Assembly (NCBI RefSeq): GCF_029193815.1
Contig: NZ_JARFVC010000006.1
Span: forward strand, 96,702 to 160,701
Source: Cytobacillus sp. S13-E01
GTDB lineage: Bacteria; Bacillota; Bacilli; Bacillales; Bacillaceae_L
DNA: 64,000 nt
Direction of reading: 5' to 3'
Shown here piece by piece: positions 35,523 through 44,755 of this stretch. Every line of letters starts with the position of its first letter. Within the stretch, counting starts at the first letter, position 1. The notes beneath the pieces were generated by a model. That model was given only the letters and a program-made list of their open reading frames with translations. It made no database searches and was not told where the DNA came from. A program made the position numbers and the translations under genes.

Positions 35523-36344
35523 ATGGATGAGATCAAATATAGACGATTAACGACAATAAAAGAGATGCATGAAGCCACGAAATTAATTCAAAAGGTATGG
35601 GGAGAAGAAGGGACAATCAGTCCTTTTCTTTTTATTGCACAATCCCATGTAGGGGGCTGCTTACTTGGTGCATTTTATCAAAATAACCTAGTCGGTGTGA
35701 ACTATGGGTTTATTGGGAAAGAAGGATTGGAAATATTTTTATATTCTCATCTATTAGCCGTTGACTCTGATTATCGTAATTATGGTATAGGTGGGAGACT
35801 GAAAAACCTTCAGAGAGAGACTGCTAAGAAGGATGGATTTAAAAAAATTGTATGGACGTTTGACCCTTTGCAAAGTAAGAATGCATTTCTTAACTTTCAT
35901 AAATTAGGAGCTGTATCAAACCAATATAAACAAAACTTTTATGGTCATATGGGGAATGAATTGAATACAGGTACAGATTCAGATCGACTTCTAGTAGAAT
36001 GGTTAGTTTCAACGGAGAAAAGAAAGGTTTATAGTTATACAGTCGTCACATGTGGGATAAAAGAAGAGGAAACCGTCCCTTTAGTTTCAAGCTGGTCACC
36101 AATAAATGCACCTGTTGTTGCAATACCGGTACCAGATAATATTCAATTTATAAAAACGATGAACAGTAATATAGCAAAAAGATGGCAAGTATTTTTACGA
36201 GAATCATTGACTTACTATTTTCAGAATGGATACGCAATCGTCGACTTCGAAATGCACAAGGGAAGAGATATACAATATTATATTTTAGAAAAAACAAGGG
36301 ACTCTGTTCTAGGAAGTGAGGAAGCCCATGACTACAAAGATTAG
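35523..36344 (+). CDS. GNAT-family acyltransferase, candidate D-amino acid N-succinyltransferase
   Basis: A 273-residue GNAT protein (COG3375-like). The acetyl/acyl-CoA loop is DSDYRNYGIGGRLKNLQRE (about 86-104), followed by WTFDPLQSKNAFLNFHKLGA. A GNAT of this type sits with NSAR and an M20 hydrolase in Geobacillus, where it succinylates D-amino acids as the first step of their conversion to L-amino acids. The same arrangement here supports that role. It overlaps the M20 gene by 17 bases. Confidence 0.8.
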   Translation: MDEIKYRRLTTIKEMHEATKLIQKVWGEEGTISPFLFIAQSHVGGCLLGAFYQNNLVGVNYGFIGKEGLEIFLYSHLLAVDSDYRNYGIGGRLKNLQRETAKKDGFKKIVWTFDPLQSKNAFLNFHKLGAVSNQYKQNFYGHMGNELNTGTDSDRLLVEWLVSTEKRKVYSYTVVTCGIKEEETVPLVSSWSPINAPVVAIPVPDNIQFIKTMNSNIAKRWQVFLRESLTYYFQNGYAIVDFEMHKGRDIQYYILEKTRDSVLGSEEAHDYKD

Positions 36345-37458
36345 TGGAGAGATTAAAAAGTATGTGTATCAGACTCAAAAACATTTACACTCTATTCCAG
36401 AACCAGCATTTCAGGAAACAAAAACAGCTGCTTTCATTGCTAGTGAATTAGAAAAAATGGGCTATACAGTAATGAAGGGACTAGCAGGAACAGGGGTTAC
36501 GGCCTATATTGAAGGTAAGCAAAAACATCCATGCATAGCAATACGAGCTGATATGGATTGTATCATTCATGAACATGAAAAGACAATCGTCTATCGACAT
36601 TCGTGTGGTCATGACGCACACTCAAGCATTGCATTAGGGGTTGCAAAACAAGTGATTGAGCATAGTTCAAATTTAAATGGAAGCATTAAGTTTATTTTTC
36701 AACCTGCCGAAGAAATAGGGCAAGGTGCAAAAGCGATGACAGAAGCAGGGTCTCTTGATCATGTCGATTATTTAATTGGCTACCACTTGAGAATGAATTC
36801 GGAATGTCCATTTGGAAAAATGGCACCAGCATTACTTCATAGTGCGGCATCTATAATTACGGGAGAGATTGAAGGAAAAACAGCACATGGAGGCCGCCCT
36901 CATTTGGGGATAAATGCCATTGATGTCTTAACTTCTTTACTAACAAGTATAAATACGATTCGTTCAAATCCGCTCACAGCTACAAATGTTAAGTTTACAA
37001 AAATCGCAGCCGGTGGAGGTTCGCTTAATGTTATCCCTGATAAAGGCACATTTGCTATGGATATTAGAAGTGGTAGCAATGATGAACTTAAAATGACAAT
37101 TGAAAAGATAAAACGAACCTTGGATTTTACTGCCGAGCAATATGAAGCAAAAATTAGGTATCAGATTAGTGAAGGTGTTCCTGCTCCGCAATATGACGAA
37201 AATCTTGTATCAGTAGCTAGTGAAGCAATAAAAAAGGTTTTAGGAACCGAAAACGTTGTCGATCCGATTTTTACTCCAGGCGGTGAAGATTTTCATTATT
37301 ATACAAAGCTTACCGATATTAAGGCTGTATATTTAGCTATTGGTGCAGATGTTTCCCCAGGTCTACATGATCCTACTATGACATTTAATAAAGAAGCAAT
37401 GGTTAATGGAATTGCTGTTATCACTGAAATGATTACAAGCCTTTTAGGAGATGATTAG
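36328..37458 (+). CDS. M20-family amidohydrolase, candidate N-succinyl-L-amino acid desuccinylase
   Basis: A 376-residue zinc amidohydrolase of the M20D (HipO/IAL) group. Metal-site motifs are ADMDCI (near 82), RHSCGHDAHSS (95-105), FQPAEEIGQGA (about 130) and the C-terminal FTPGGEDFHYYT. TAHGGRPHLGINAID marks the dimerisation domain. It would release the succinyl or acyl group from the racemised L-amino acid, the last step of the pathway. ATG 36328 is five bases after GAGGA and lies within the GNAT gene end. Last gene of the operon. Confidence 0.88.
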   Translation: MTTKISGEIKKYVYQTQKHLHSIPEPAFQETKTAAFIASELEKMGYTVMKGLAGTGVTAYIEGKQKHPCIAIRADMDCIIHEHEKTIVYRHSCGHDAHSSIALGVAKQVIEHSSNLNGSIKFIFQPAEEIGQGAKAMTEAGSLDHVDYLIGYHLRMNSECPFGKMAPALLHSAASIITGEIEGKTAHGGRPHLGINAIDVLTSLLTSINTIRSNPLTATNVKFTKIAAGGGSLNVIPDKGTFAMDIRSGSNDELKMTIEKIKRTLDFTAEQYEAKIRYQISEGVPAPQYDENLVSVASEAIKKVLGTENVVDPIFTPGGEDFHYYTKLTDIKAVYLAIGADVSPGLHDPTMTFNKEAMVNGIAVITEMITSLLGDD

Positions 37459-37551
37459 AACTAAATATCAGTGAAGTGTGCCTAATGGTAAAAAAGTTCC
37501 GAATACTGTAGATAAACGTAACTATTACATTTGAGAGTACAGCTGGTTTAT

Positions 37552-37702
37552 CCAAAATCAAAATTACATGATTAAAGTTCGCCTGAACATTAATCAGAAA
37601 TTCTAAAAACAGCAAAACAATACCTTTTATCAGTTTTCCATTTAAAAATTGACCGAAACCAGGAAGGGCAATGCTCCAAAGTAACGTTTCCTTTGCATCC
37701 AC
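37552..37702 (-). pseudogene. N-terminal fragment of a small membrane protein
   Basis: The frame starts GTG and reads DAKETLLWSIALPGFGQFLN then GKLIKGIVLLFLEFLINVQANFN, which resembles the start of a conserved Bacillus multi-helix membrane protein. After about residue 50 the sequence loses that character and runs into the end of the M20 gene. No clear ribosome-binding site. It is probably truncated. Confidence 0.5.
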
Positions 37703-37708
37703 ATCGCT

Positions 37709-38709
37709 TTAACCATTTCCCAGGTTTTGTCGATCTGGTGCTGAAGGCGGTTTTTCAAGCCACCCATTATCAATCATAATATTTGCCCCGTCTCCTGCGA
37801 ATTCCGCGACTTCCACACTTAAACGAGTATAAGCTGCGAACAAATCCTTTCTTGCAGATTCTCCCATGCTTGCCCCATAGTAACCCATTCCTGCATTATT
37901 TAATGCTGTAGTATGAAACATTAATAATTTATCGCTAAATACAGGTTCTTTTGACGTTAATGGTGCCAAACTCCAACTCATCGGGGTAGGAATATTATCT
38001 TCACTTAAAAACTTACTAAAAACGGCACTATGATGTTTGGCAATTTCTGCCCCGCGCACCATATAAGAACGAACTTCATTTGATTGTGCCACTTGGGAAA
38101 ATCCTGTTAATAATGCACTTCCAAGCGAATTTCTGTACAAATTATCAAATAAAAAACAGATTTCAATTGTTGTTAGTGGTCGTTGTTTCCCTAGCCATCC
38201 AGCCATAAAATGCTGCTTATGAACAAACTCTGCTTGAATAGGATAAGGAATATAAGGTGCACGAATAAAAAGCCCCTTTTCCTGCAATACATTACTTGCC
38301 CGATTAAAAAGCTCCAATGATGATTGCATACAATTTGTATAAAACTCGCGAATATCTATCCGAGCCGAACTAGGTAAAGCTATGCTATAACTATTAATCC
38401 CCATCATACCCATATTTTGAATATAATAAAGCATAAACTCATCGGTAAAAAGCCTTGCAGCATTTAAATTCACATCTTGATCAATAAATCCCACAGGAAT
38501 AGGGAATTTTTCTTCTTTAAAGATATCCGCAATTATTTCGATGTGTCTTTTTGATAATCTGAAGCATACTCTAATACTTCACGAATATCAGGATCTTCTA
38601 CATCCTTTAAAAAATAAGAAATCGTACAAATTCCTAACGTATCATTTAGATAGGAACCCCATAATTTTCCCACTTCACTTGCCGTTAACCTAATATGATC
38701 ATGATCCAT
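37709..38709 (-). pseudogene. DUF3231 family protein, copy 2, single frameshift
   Basis: The gene starts at ATG 38709 behind GGAGGTCATTT and reads DHDHIRLTASEVGKLWGSYL...VLEYAS, then shifts frame near 38558 and continues KRHIEIIADIFKEEKFPIP, VGFIDQDVNLNAARLFTDEF to NGWLEKPPSAPDRQNLGNG. The two parts align end to end with copies 1 and 3 if one base (likely a T in GATTTATC) is restored. Everything else is intact, so the break is recent or a sequence error. Same two-half DUF3231 architecture as the other copies. Confidence 0.85.
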
Positions 38710-38799
38710 TAAATGACCTCCTATACTAATCCATCAAGCATAATATTCTCAAAAGCAGGAAAAAATATTTAGGAACCACCTGATTAAAATCCATCAATA

Positions 38800-38839
38800 A
38801 AAGAGGTCTTGTCCACTTGAATAGACAAGACCTCTTTTT
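38800..38839. terminator. strong bidirectional terminator
   Basis: A perfect 14-bp stem AAAGAGGTCTTGTC / GACAAGACCTCTTT with a 10-nt loop and TTTT tracts on both sides. No intact gene directly precedes it; it is probably left from a deleted neighbour. Confidence 0.8.
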
Positions 38840-38848
38840 ATTCCCCTT

Positions 38849-38956
38849 ATTGGTAAGAGACATGAAATTAAAGGAACGAAGGATCAAATATATGAAGCCA
38901 TTAAAGGGAATATTCGTGCGAAAAAACGTGGGAGTGCATTTGCGAGGATGGGTTAG
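38849..38956 (+). pseudogene. C-terminal fragment of an unidentified protein
   Basis: The frame reads HEIKGTKDQIYEAIKGNIRA then KKRGSAFARMG and a stop. It looks like a charged C-terminal helix and has no start codon. A terminator follows at 39003. I cannot assign the family. The rest of 38957-39336 shows only hairpins, including GGGGG...CCCCC at 39068-39088. Confidence 0.35.
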
Positions 38957-39002
38957 ATTAAATTAACGAAACGAAGAAATAAATCACTAAAAGATTTAGG
39001 AA

Positions 39003-39034
39003 GGTGTACCGACGTTTTTGGTAGGTACACTTTT
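39003..39034 (+). terminator. rho-independent terminator
   Basis: GTGTACC and GGTACAC with a 13-nt loop end in TTTT. Confidence 0.6.
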
Positions 39035-39336
39035 GAATTTATGTGAATTGAGGATAAAGTAAACTAGCGGGGGTTTTCTTCATCCCCCACTGATTGTTAG
39101 TTGAACTAAGTGGCACTGCCCTTCTCTTTCTTGTTTAACTCCTCACAAATTTGTAAATTTACCAACTTTTCTATAAGAATAAAACCCTTTTGTCCATTTA
39201 TATTTATTTACATTGAAACTTTGCCACTTAAAAGCAATGATTGACAGGGATAGTAAAAGCTTTATTTTGTAAAAATATATAAATGGAAAGTGTGGCAATT
39301 ATATTTTCCAAATCTTTATAGGGGAAGTGATTAGGG

Positions 39337-39639
39337 TTGAATTTTAAAAATTTACAGTCGATTATAACGTTATTAAATGCAGTAAGCAGGCAGCCACTAC
39401 TGAAAAAATTTAGTAGAAGAAGAAATAACAACAGGGGAATGATATGGGCATCTCTAATAGGCATAGCAGTTAGTGTAATAGCACTGGGCTTAAGAACAAA
39501 CAAAATCAAAAATATTTTACAGCCAGTTCAAGATCTAATGTTAAATTTTGATAAGCCTTTTGGCAATAAATCTTTTTCTGTTTTGGCTGAGTTTGCTAAT
39601 GAATTAACTCCTACTAACATTACCGATAAAAACGAATAA
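39337..39639 (+). CDS. small single-helix membrane protein
   Basis: A 100-residue protein. A basic stretch (KKFSRRRNNNRG, about 23-34) is followed by one membrane helix (MIWASLIGIAVSVIALGL, 35-52) and a soluble C-terminal tail. The RRRNNNRGxxWASLxG pattern resembles small Bacillus membrane proteins of the DUF3918 kind, but I am not certain. The start is TTG 39337, eleven bases after GGGGAAG. A hairpin at 39645-39680 follows. Confidence 0.6.
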   Translation: MNFKNLQSIITLLNAVSRQPLLKKFSRRRNNNRGMIWASLIGIAVSVIALGLRTNKIKNILQPVQDLMLNFDKPFGNKSFSVLAEFANELTPTNITDKNE

Positions 39640-39706
39640 TTCTTCTGTACACATGCTCTTTTAAAAGGGCATGTGTACTAAGATTTCAACACTGTAAAAA
39701 TTAATT

Positions 39707-39732
39707 GTTTAGCATTTTTTCATATAGGGTAT
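39707..39732 (+). promoter_or_regulatory. SigB-like promoter
   Basis: GTTTAG and GGGTAT with a 14-nt spacer match the general-stress sigma B consensus (GTTTAA-N12-15-GGGWAW). It lies 26 bases before the small gene at 39758. Confidence 0.6.
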
Positions 39733-39757
39733 AGAAAGAAAAAGGGAGGAATAACTT

Positions 39758-39928
39758 ATGAATATTTACACGAAATTTGCTAAATATATAGTATCTTCAT
39801 TAAAAGCCCAAAGGCAGTTGAGTATCCAAGAATCCGATTTAAGATTCATAAAAAAAGAAATACTAGACTTGGAAGCAACGGTAAGAAAGGCTAACGAGCC
39901 TGGGTGGCTAATCGTTAGCTTAGATTAA
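39758..39928 (+). CDS. 56-residue helical protein, probable stress gene
   Basis: ATG 39758 follows GGGAGGAATAACTT and opens a 56-codon frame: MNIYTKFAKYIVSSLKAQRQ to GWLIVSLD. The middle (ESDLRFIKKEILDLEATVRK) is a strongly amphipathic or coiled-coil helix. No family is recognised. The SigB-like promoter directly upstream suggests expression under general stress. Confidence 0.65.
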   Translation: MNIYTKFAKYIVSSLKAQRQLSIQESDLRFIKKEILDLEATVRKANEPGWLIVSLD

Positions 39929-40075
39929 TAACTTTTCAATTTGATACGCATCTAAAGCCAGCTTCCTCAATTTGAAAATGACTTAGCAATTTGATGATAT
40001 TCCCCTGTAAAATCCCCAATTATTTTAACTCTCTATCGCTTTAAGATGTTTTTTCTTTGAGCATTAGTAATTTAT

Positions 40076-40129
40076 TTAGGCTCTCCCCCGGTACGAGATG
40101 TATTTAATCTACCGGGGGAAGAGCCTAAT
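40076..40129. terminator. long terminator hairpin
   Basis: TTAGGCTCTCCCCCGGTA pairs with TACCGGGGGAAGAGCCTAA (one mismatch) across 16 nt, between the 56-residue gene and the convergent DUF4023 gene. Confidence 0.75.
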
Positions 40130-40137
40130 TATAAAAA

Positions 40138-40260
40138 TTATTGCTTGTTTTTTTGTGGCAATTTTTTACTCGGATTTTCATTTCCCTGATGTTTTCTATT
40201 TTCCATGTCTTTCCTCTGATTTTCATGTAATTTTTTCACGTAATCATGTGTATTTTCCAT
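40138..40260 (-). CDS. DUF4023 family small protein
   Basis: A 40-residue hydrophilic protein, MENTHDYVKKLHENQRKDME then NRKHQGNENPSKKLPQKNKQ. The pattern H-x-(Y/F)-V-x-K-LHENQxKDxxNRxHQG and the Lys/Asn-rich tail match DUF4023, a short protein widespread in Bacillus. Role unknown, perhaps spore-associated. ATG 40260 follows AAGGAGGTCATTTTT, and a strong terminator hairpin ends the unit. Confidence 0.75.
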   Translation of the reverse strand: MENTHDYVKKLHENQRKDMENRKHQGNENPSKKLPQKNKQ

Positions 40261-40537
40261 AAAAATGACCTCCTTAAAATTAAAGCTGTAGTTACTTTAT
40301 CCAATAGAGCTAAATTACATGCAAAACTTGTCCTGTTTCTCAAAAAACACCATTTCCTGACTTAGCTGGTACTCTAGAACACTAAAGAGATGGGGTATAT
40401 GAATCCTAAGGAGAAAAGAAGTCGTGATCAAAATGACTGAAAATAAAGTGAGTTATGGGTTTAAAAAAATTCACTAGACATTTCCCGGGGTTTTGATATA
40501 TTTTATATAGCATTTTCTAACTAAGGAGCTAATACCT

Positions 40538-41638
40538 ATGCACCCTGTGTTCTATTCACTCTTAGAGAACATGGCGTTTATTATCGCTTTTGTTTTTTTA
40601 GGTTTAAAATTACAGAATTCACTATTAGGAAAAATTAAAAATTCACTTATATTTAATAATTTGACATTTCCTTTATTTTTTAGTTTTTTATCACTTTGGG
40701 TTATGATGTATATTCCCTTCCATTTTGATGGAATTCGGTTAGATTTAAGAAGTGCACCTCTTTTTTTAATCGCTTATTTGGGTGGATGGAAATTAGGTGT
40801 GATTTCTATTATTCTTCCAGCTATTTATCGCTTATATTTGGGTGGCCCAACAGTGATGGAAGGGATTACGCAAGGTATTTTTCTGCCTTTTTTTATCGGT
40901 GCTTTATTTCATGTCATCCATAATCGTGAAAAATATAAGGCATTCAACACTACTATAAATATAAAGAAATTGATGTCTGCACTTTTACTATTTGAAATTA
41001 TCCAAGCTTCCTTACTACTTTGGACAACCCCAGCTACTTTTATAATAGTGTTAAATATGGTTTTATTTAGTATGATTGCTGTAGTAGGAATGGCATTAAT
41101 GATCAATGATTTTAACAATGCTTCCCTTCAAAATAAGCAACTTCAATTTCTATCGAATTACGACCAATTAACGCAGATACCCAATATCCGTTTTTTTAGA
41201 GAAAAGGTCGAAGGTCTAATTTATGAAAAAAAACCAATTGCCATTGCAATGTTCGATGTGGATTTTTTTAAAAACTACAATGATACCCATGGACACCCGG
41301 CAGGCGACGTTGTTTTGAGAACAATTGGACAGATTTTAAAAGAGAATATGAGAGACCTAGATATTTACGCAAGATACGGTGGAGAAGAATTTATAATTTG
41401 TTTTCAAAACCCTGGCAATATCGAGAATATCAGAAAGCTTGCAGATCAATTTAGATTGAAAGTAAAAAAATATGAGTTTTATGGGGAAGAAACCCAACCA
41501 AATCAAGATGTTACAGTCTCAATAGGGATTAGTCACTCTTATGGGGATAAAACATTAAAGGGCTTAATCGAAGAAGCTGATAAAGCTTTGTATAAAGCAA
41601 AAAGTAAAGGTAGAAATAGAATTGAAGTAACTGCCTGA
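40538..41638 (+). CDS. membrane-bound diguanylate cyclase (GGDEF)
   Basis: A 366-residue protein: five or six N-terminal membrane helices (1-195, 5TMR-LYT-like sensor, with PLFLIAYLGGWKLG), a short linker, and a GGDEF domain (about 205-366). The active site is GGEEF at 281-285 and the inhibitory c-di-GMP site RDLD lies exactly five residues before it, so it should make c-di-GMP and be product-inhibited. DVDFFKNYNDTHGHPAGD and SIGISHS complete the domain. ATG follows AAGGAGCTAATACCT. The stop lies in a GCCTGACC...GGATCAGGC hairpin. Confidence 0.92.
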   Translation: MHPVFYSLLENMAFIIAFVFLGLKLQNSLLGKIKNSLIFNNLTFPLFFSFLSLWVMMYIPFHFDGIRLDLRSAPLFLIAYLGGWKLGVISIILPAIYRLYLGGPTVMEGITQGIFLPFFIGALFHVIHNREKYKAFNTTINIKKLMSALLLFEIIQASLLLWTTPATFIIVLNMVLFSMIAVVGMALMINDFNNASLQNKQLQFLSNYDQLTQIPNIRFFREKVEGLIYEKKPIAIAMFDVDFFKNYNDTHGHPAGDVVLRTIGQILKENMRDLDIYARYGGEEFIICFQNPGNIENIRKLADQFRLKVKKYEFYGEETQPNQDVTVSIGISHSYGDKTLKGLIEEADKALYKAKSKGRNRIEVTA

Positions 41639-41689
41639 CCTCTGGTACGATAAAGCACCAGGGATCAGGCTATATTTGTAGGGAAATAA

Positions 41690-42499
41690 TTATTTATGCC
41701 CTAATGTTTTCTTAATTGCGATTCCTTCTTTACGGGCAGTAGACCATTTAAATGGTGGAAAACGGATTTCTCCACTCTCTTTCGCATATACCAGATGGTC
41801 GAGAGCTTCAAGGATAATATTGCGTTGAAGTTCCTTGTGATATGGAACGCCAAAATGATGTCCCATCATAAATGGTAAAAATACAGCACGTGGTGGTTTT
41901 GCATGTTCTGTTACGTCTAACGCCACTGATAATGAAACTGTTGGTATTCCTCTACGTTCTAAAGCGCGCTGCACGAGCGCGACAGACTGGTGACAAATCG
42001 GTCATGCGGGTGATAAAAGGGCAATGTCGGCTTGGTCTTTTACAACCGCTTCTGCGATATCTTCAGCCAGAGTTTCTTCTAGTTTATCTGGGTCCATATT
42101 GTATCCAATAAAAGAAAAAAGGTGATCACTTAGACTACCGATTACACCTTCTTCTGCAAGCTCTTGCAATCTTTCAATCGGAAAGATGACATTTAAATCT
42201 TCGTTCGCACCGACTGTTGGGTATTTTAGCTGATGGATTTCTAAATCCTCAGGCTTTAAATGAGAAGGTACTTTACGATATGTATAGTCTCCAATCGGAT
42301 GGACAGTATCAAAAGGCATGGTTCCAGAAGGCTGAACACCTGCAGTACTAACAAAGGTTAATTTTGATTCAGATAACGGTTTTTTTAATTTTGCAAGTGG
42401 GACATAATCATGCTTGGTAATCATTGAACCAGGATAGCGATCATTAACTGTATTCCAAAGGCCTGGTCTGATTTGTGTTGGTTTAGAGATTTCCATCAT
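41690..42499 (-). CDS. GrdB-like (glycine/sarcosine/betaine/proline reductase B family) selenoprotein
   Basis: A 269-residue protein when TGA 42002-42004 is read as selenocysteine (U166). The text before the TGA ends DQADIALLSPA and after it continues PICHQSVALVQRALE, then RRGIPTVSLSVALDVTEHAK. This is the UxxC centre of the GrdB/PrdB reductase family (LLTPAUPxCHQ). A 6-bp hairpin CGCGCT/AGCGCG with loop CGTGC lies 21-37 nt after the TGA, meeting the bacterial SECIS pattern. ATG 42499 follows GGGGGATTGGATTC and overlaps the upstream small gene by 17 bases. The protein is shorter than true GrdB (about 430) and lacks GrdA/GrdC neighbours, so it is a stand-alone redox paralogue, not a Stickland enzyme. 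A standard annotation would show two broken ORFs. Confidence 0.88.
41965..41981 (-). promoter_or_regulatory. candidate bacterial SECIS hairpin (GrdB-like gene)
   Basis: Perfect 6-bp stem CGCGCT/AGCGCG, loop CGTGC, with G at loop position 2 and the loop starting 27 nt after the TGA. Confidence 0.7.
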
Positions 42500-42773
42500 G
42501 AATCCAATCCCCCGATCTTTTTAAGAAATAAAAGTGTAGATGAAAGTATAAATGTGCTAATGTTTCTGCATCCTTTTTCTCTAGCGTTTCGAATATAAAC
42601 TCCCGATCTGTATTCGGTGAATCAAGTAAAAGTTTAAGCGCTTCAACCCATGATTTATCAATTTCTTTACGCCCTGCATCCTCATTTCCGTCACCAAAGT
42701 GTAATCTTACATAACGAATAAGCTTTTCATGATCGTCATTTGCTATTGCTTCCTTTAAATATGGCAGTGACAT
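42483..42773 (-). CDS. small helical protein coupled to the GrdB-like selenoprotein
   Basis: A 96-residue soluble, mostly helical protein: MSLPYLKEAIANDDHEKLIR at the start and ETLAHLYFHLHFYFLKRSGD near the end. It overlaps the selenoprotein gene by 17 bases and so is the first gene of a two-gene operon. I do not recognise the family. The tight coupling suggests it acts with the selenoprotein. ATG 42773 is preferred over GTG 42782, which overlaps the AAGGATGTGAG ribosome-binding site. Confidence 0.65.
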   Translation of the reverse strand: MSLPYLKEAIANDDHEKLIRYVRLHFGDGNEDAGRKEIDKSWVEALKLLLDSPNTDREFIFETLEKKDAETLAHLYFHLHFYFLKRSGDWIHDGNL

Positions 42774-43053
42774 TTTTCTCACATCCTTACTTTTATATTA
42801 CGATTTTAACACTTTCCCTTGGTAAAGTTAAATGGTTTGTTGTTATTTCTTTCCTTTAGCGGTTTGACGTTCTTCTTTTAATTTTTACCCTACATCACGA
42901 CAATAAAAATATATCGACTGCTTATTAATTTTAATTTAAGGTCGTTTCATTGGGCTTTTGAAGTATAATGAACCTAGTCAGATTTTGAATATGATCTTTC
43001 TTTTAGAGAATCCTATATATAAGTCGGATAATATAAAAAAACGAGGTTACTAC

Positions 43054-44496
43054 ATGAATAAAAGGTTTAAGGACTATAATTTAAGTGATGAAATAACAAG
43101 AGCACTTGATGTGTTAAAATACGAAACGCCAACAGAGGTTCAAGTTGAAGTTATACCTAGAGCACTTGAAAATCAAGATCTTGTCGTGAAATCTCAAACA
43201 GGTAGTGGCAAGACTGCTTCCTTTGGTATACCTATTTGTGACATGATTGCATGGGAGGAAAAAAAACCACAAGCATTAATACTTACCCCAACTCGGGAGC
43301 TTGCTGCTCAAGTTCGAGAAGACATCACGAATATTGGAAGGTTTAAACGTATTAAGGCTATGGCCGTTTATGGAAAAGAACCTTTTACGAAACAAAAAGA
43401 AGAATTGAAACAAAAAACACATGTAGTTGTTGGTACCCCTGGACGTGTGATGGATCATATCGAAAGAGGCACATTAGTATTAGACCAAATAAAATATCTC
43501 ATTATAGATGAAGCAGATGAAATGCTTAATATGGGTTTTATCGATGAAGTAGAAGCGATCATAAAAGAGATGCCTTCAAGCAGAGTAACAATGGTATTTT
43601 CTGCTACATTGCCGAAAGATGTTGAAAATCTTTGTCATAAATATATGCAAACTCCAATTAATATTGAAATTGCTTCAACAGGTATCACTACGAATACGAT
43701 TGATCATAGTTTAATCGAAGTGAAACAAGAAGGAAAAATGGCACTGCTTAAAGATGTTACGGTCGTTGAAAACCCAGATAGCTGTATTATTTTTTGTAAT
43801 ACGAAAGAACACGTTGATAATGTGTATACGGAATTAGAAGAATCCAATTATGCTTGTGAAAAACTCCATGGAGGATTAGAACAAGAAGATCGATTTGCCG
43901 TTATGAATGGGTTCAAAATGGGGAATTTCCGTTATCTTGTAGCAACCGATGTGGCGGCAAGAGGAATCGATGTTGATAATGTAACGATTGTCATTAACTA
44001 TGATGTTCCAATGGAAAAAGAGAGCTATGTACACCGGACTGGAAGAACAGGGCGTGCTGGTAATAGAGGGAAAGCAATAACATTAGCCACACCTTATGAA
44101 GAAAAATTCGTTAGATCAATTGAACGATACATTGGCTTTGAGATCCCTAAAGCCGAACCCCCTATACCACAGGAAGTTGCAAGAGGAAAAGCGGCTTTTG
44201 AAGAAAAGATCGGTGGCCGCCGAGTGGTGAAAAATAATAAAACGGCACGAATAAACCAAGATATTATGAAACTCCATTTTACAGGCGGGAAAAAGAAGAA
44301 GATTCGAGCTGTAGATTTTGTTGGAACCATTTCTAATATCCCTGGGGTAACCGCAGATGATATTGGAATTATAACGATCCAAGATAGTTTGTCCTATGTT
44401 GATATTCTTAATGGAAAAGGCTCAGTAGTCTTACAAGCGATGGAGAATACAACAATTAAAGGAAAAAAACTGAAAGTTAGCAAGGCAATTAAATAA
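43054..44496 (+). CDS. dbpA: DEAD-box RNA helicase with DbpA RNA-binding domain
   Basis: A 480-residue ATP-dependent RNA helicase of the DbpA/YxiN type that helps 50S ribosome assembly. RecA1 has [39 protein letters not shown] and SAT; RecA2 has [11 protein letters not shown] and [10 protein letters not shown]. The C-terminal domain (about 400-480; [20 protein letters not shown]) is the RRM-like DbpA domain that binds 23S rRNA hairpin 92. ATG 43054 follows ACGAGGTTACTAC; a longer frame has no ribosome-binding site. Single gene with a terminator. Confidence 0.93.
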   Translation: MNKRFKDYNLSDEITRALDVLKYETPTEVQVEVIPRALENQDLVVKSQTGSGKTASFGIPICDMIAWEEKKPQALILTPTRELAAQVREDITNIGRFKRIKAMAVYGKEPFTKQKEELKQKTHVVVGTPGRVMDHIERGTLVLDQIKYLIIDEADEMLNMGFIDEVEAIIKEMPSSRVTMVFSATLPKDVENLCHKYMQTPINIEIASTGITTNTIDHSLIEVKQEGKMALLKDVTVVENPDSCIIFCNTKEHVDNVYTELEESNYACEKLHGGLEQEDRFAVMNGFKMGNFRYLVATDVAARGIDVDNVTIVINYDVPMEKESYVHRTGRTGRAGNRGKAITLATPYEEKFVRSIERYIGFEIPKAEPPIPQEVARGKAAFEEKIGGRRVVKNNKTARINQDIMKLHFTGGKKKKIRAVDFVGTISNIPGVTADDIGIITIQDSLSYVDILNGKGSVVLQAMENTTIKGKKLKVSKAIK

Positions 44497-44507
44497 TAAT
44501 GGTAAAC

Positions 44508-44541
44508 AAGGGCGACTATGTGCATTCATAATCGCCCTTTC
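44508..44541 (+). terminator. terminator of the helicase gene
   Basis: AAGGGCGA and TCGCCCTT with a 16-nt loop, followed by TCCATTTT. Confidence 0.75.
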
Positions 44542-44755
44542 CATTTTATAACATTCTTTTTCGGTATTATTGAATAATATCTACGTATGAATTTAAAGAT
44601 AAAAGAAAATAGATTGGCGATGTATAAGTAACTTGGGAAAAAGTAGAAAAGGTTGGTAGAGCAAATATATATAGAATTTGATCACCTTGGTTTATAATAA
44701 TATCGAAATAGATTAGATTTTAACATTAGTTTTTAAAAGGTGGTTACTTTAGATA

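Noticed and set aside
41690..41974. Separate 94-residue gene
   Set aside because: It is the part of the GrdB-like selenoprotein after the Sec codon and has no ribosome-binding site of its own.
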